Below are positions 63,662 through 64,000 of a DNA stretch of 64,000 bases, in pieces. Made by a program: the position numbers and the translations under genes. This DNA is from Acinetobacter vivianii (GTDB lineage: Bacteria; Pseudomonadota; Gammaproteobacteria; Pseudomonadales; Moraxellaceae). The notes under the pieces were generated by a model, which ran no database searches, was not told where the DNA came from, and saw nothing but the letters and a program-made list of their open reading frames with translations. The DNA lies in contig NZ_BMDR01000004.1 in NCBI RefSeq assembly GCF_014635885.1, forward strand, positions 62,001 through 126,000, in the 5' to 3' direction. Numbering within the stretch: the first letter of the stretch is position 1; every line of letters starts with the position of its first letter.

Positions 63662-64000
63662 ATGAGTGAAGAACAAAAAACGAGTAGCCGTCCGATGAAT
63701 GTAACTTACAAAGAACCTAAGTTACCTCGTTCAACACTCGTTGTTTGGTTGATTGGGATTGGTTTACTTGTACTCTTGATCTGGGCATGGTTGTTTAATT
63801 TAGAAGAAGTTTCTACGGGGACAGGTAAAGTTATTCCATCTTCAAAAGAGCAGATCATTCAGTCACTTGAGGGTGGTATTTTAACCAAGCTTGATGTGAA
63901 TGAAGGTGATGTGGTGGAAAAGGGGCAGATTCTTGCTCAACTTGATCCGACACGTTTGGCTTCGAATGTGGGGGAGTCACAGTCTTTACTGATTTCGGCA
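63662..64000 (+). CDS. HlyD-family membrane fusion protein (partial)
   Basis: The first 113 residues, cut by the window end. Cytosolic N-terminus, one helix (about 25-43, STLVVWLIGIGLLVLLIW), then the beta-barrel/lipoyl start GTGKVIPSSKEQIIQSLEGGIL and VNEGDVVEKGQILAQLDPTR, typical of type I secretion adaptors. It starts 24 nt after the ABC gene with GAGG upstream. Third component of the system. Confidence 0.93.
   Translation, partial: MSEEQKTSSRPMNVTYKEPKLPRSTLVVWLIGIGLLVLLIWAWLFNLEEVSTGTGKVIPSSKEQIIQSLEGGILTKLDVNEGDVVEKGQILAQLDPTRLASNVGESQSLLISA

Overview
The window is a piece of a gammaproteobacterial chromosome, almost certainly Acinetobacter. The evidence is the low GC content, the rubredoxin - rubredoxin reductase - esterase - oxyR gene order described for Acinetobacter baylyi ADP1, an A1S_2505-type protein, a long (485 aa) GAPDH, a 534-aa isocitrate lyase, and many proteins that look genus-specific. 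I cannot name the species. No insertion sequence, prophage, integrase or CRISPR array is visible, so this is mostly core chromosome. TTG and GTG starts are common (aspC-type aminotransferase, uvrB, rarD, gap, the 17.1-kb pair, degS-like).

Layout. 0-5 kb: glnA with a sigma-54 promoter, ubiC-ubiA, a lipoprotein lipase, a small membrane protein. 5-8.8 kb: two identical tRNA-Asn genes around a small secreted protein, then a thioesterase, a GFA protein and a DMT exporter. 8.9-14.3 kb: aspartate-type aminotransferase, a new 59-aa gene, an A1S_2505/macro-like protein, uvrB, lipocalin. 14.3-21.1 kb: RarD-like transporter, gap, a tandem pair of paralogous membrane-anchored repeat proteins, obgE-proB. 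21.1-27.5 kb: DUF1615 lipoprotein overlapping a HAD-IB hydrolase, dusB, and the rubA-rubB-estB-oxyR operon. 27.9-35.1 kb: SRPBCC protein, lysS, DUF2059 protein, Wzi-like porin, cysD-cysN preceded by a candidate leader ORF. 35-40 kb: small secreted and cytosolic unknowns, an L7/L12-like membrane protein, a CNNM/CorC protein and a LysR regulator. 40-46 kb: aceA, sodB (Fe type), sodA (Mn type, with a Fur-like box), Nif3-like protein, DegS/AlgW-like protease. 46-49 kb: MFS transporter coupled to a 44-aa membrane peptide, large OmpW-family protein. 49-54.4 kb: map divergent from rpsB-tsf (with a structured S2 leader), NlpE-like lipoprotein, a zinc-independent L36 gene under a Zur-like box, tRNA-Gly, cysS. 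54.5-64 kb: NCS1 permease, kdsD-kdsC-lptC-lptA-lptB, and a type I secretion operon (TolC-ABC-HlyD) that runs off the window end.

How the genes work together. Several blocks are coherent units: nitrogen assimilation (glnA), ubiquinone synthesis (ubiCA), electron supply for alkane hydroxylation with a peroxide regulator (rubAB-estB-oxyR), sulfate activation (cysDN), glyoxylate shunt (aceA), metal-dependent swapping of isoenzymes (sodA/sodB through Fur, L36 through Zur), translation (rpsB-tsf, map, lysS, cysS, tRNAs) and LPS/LOS precursor synthesis and export (kdsDC-lptCAB). The parts least explained by known biology are the paralogous repeat-protein pair at 17.1-18.6 kb, several small proteins absent from simple ORF calling (10.3, 32.4, 46.2 and 52.6 kb), and several uncharacterised inverted repeats that look like operators. 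All functional calls are from reading the sequence; no database search was run.
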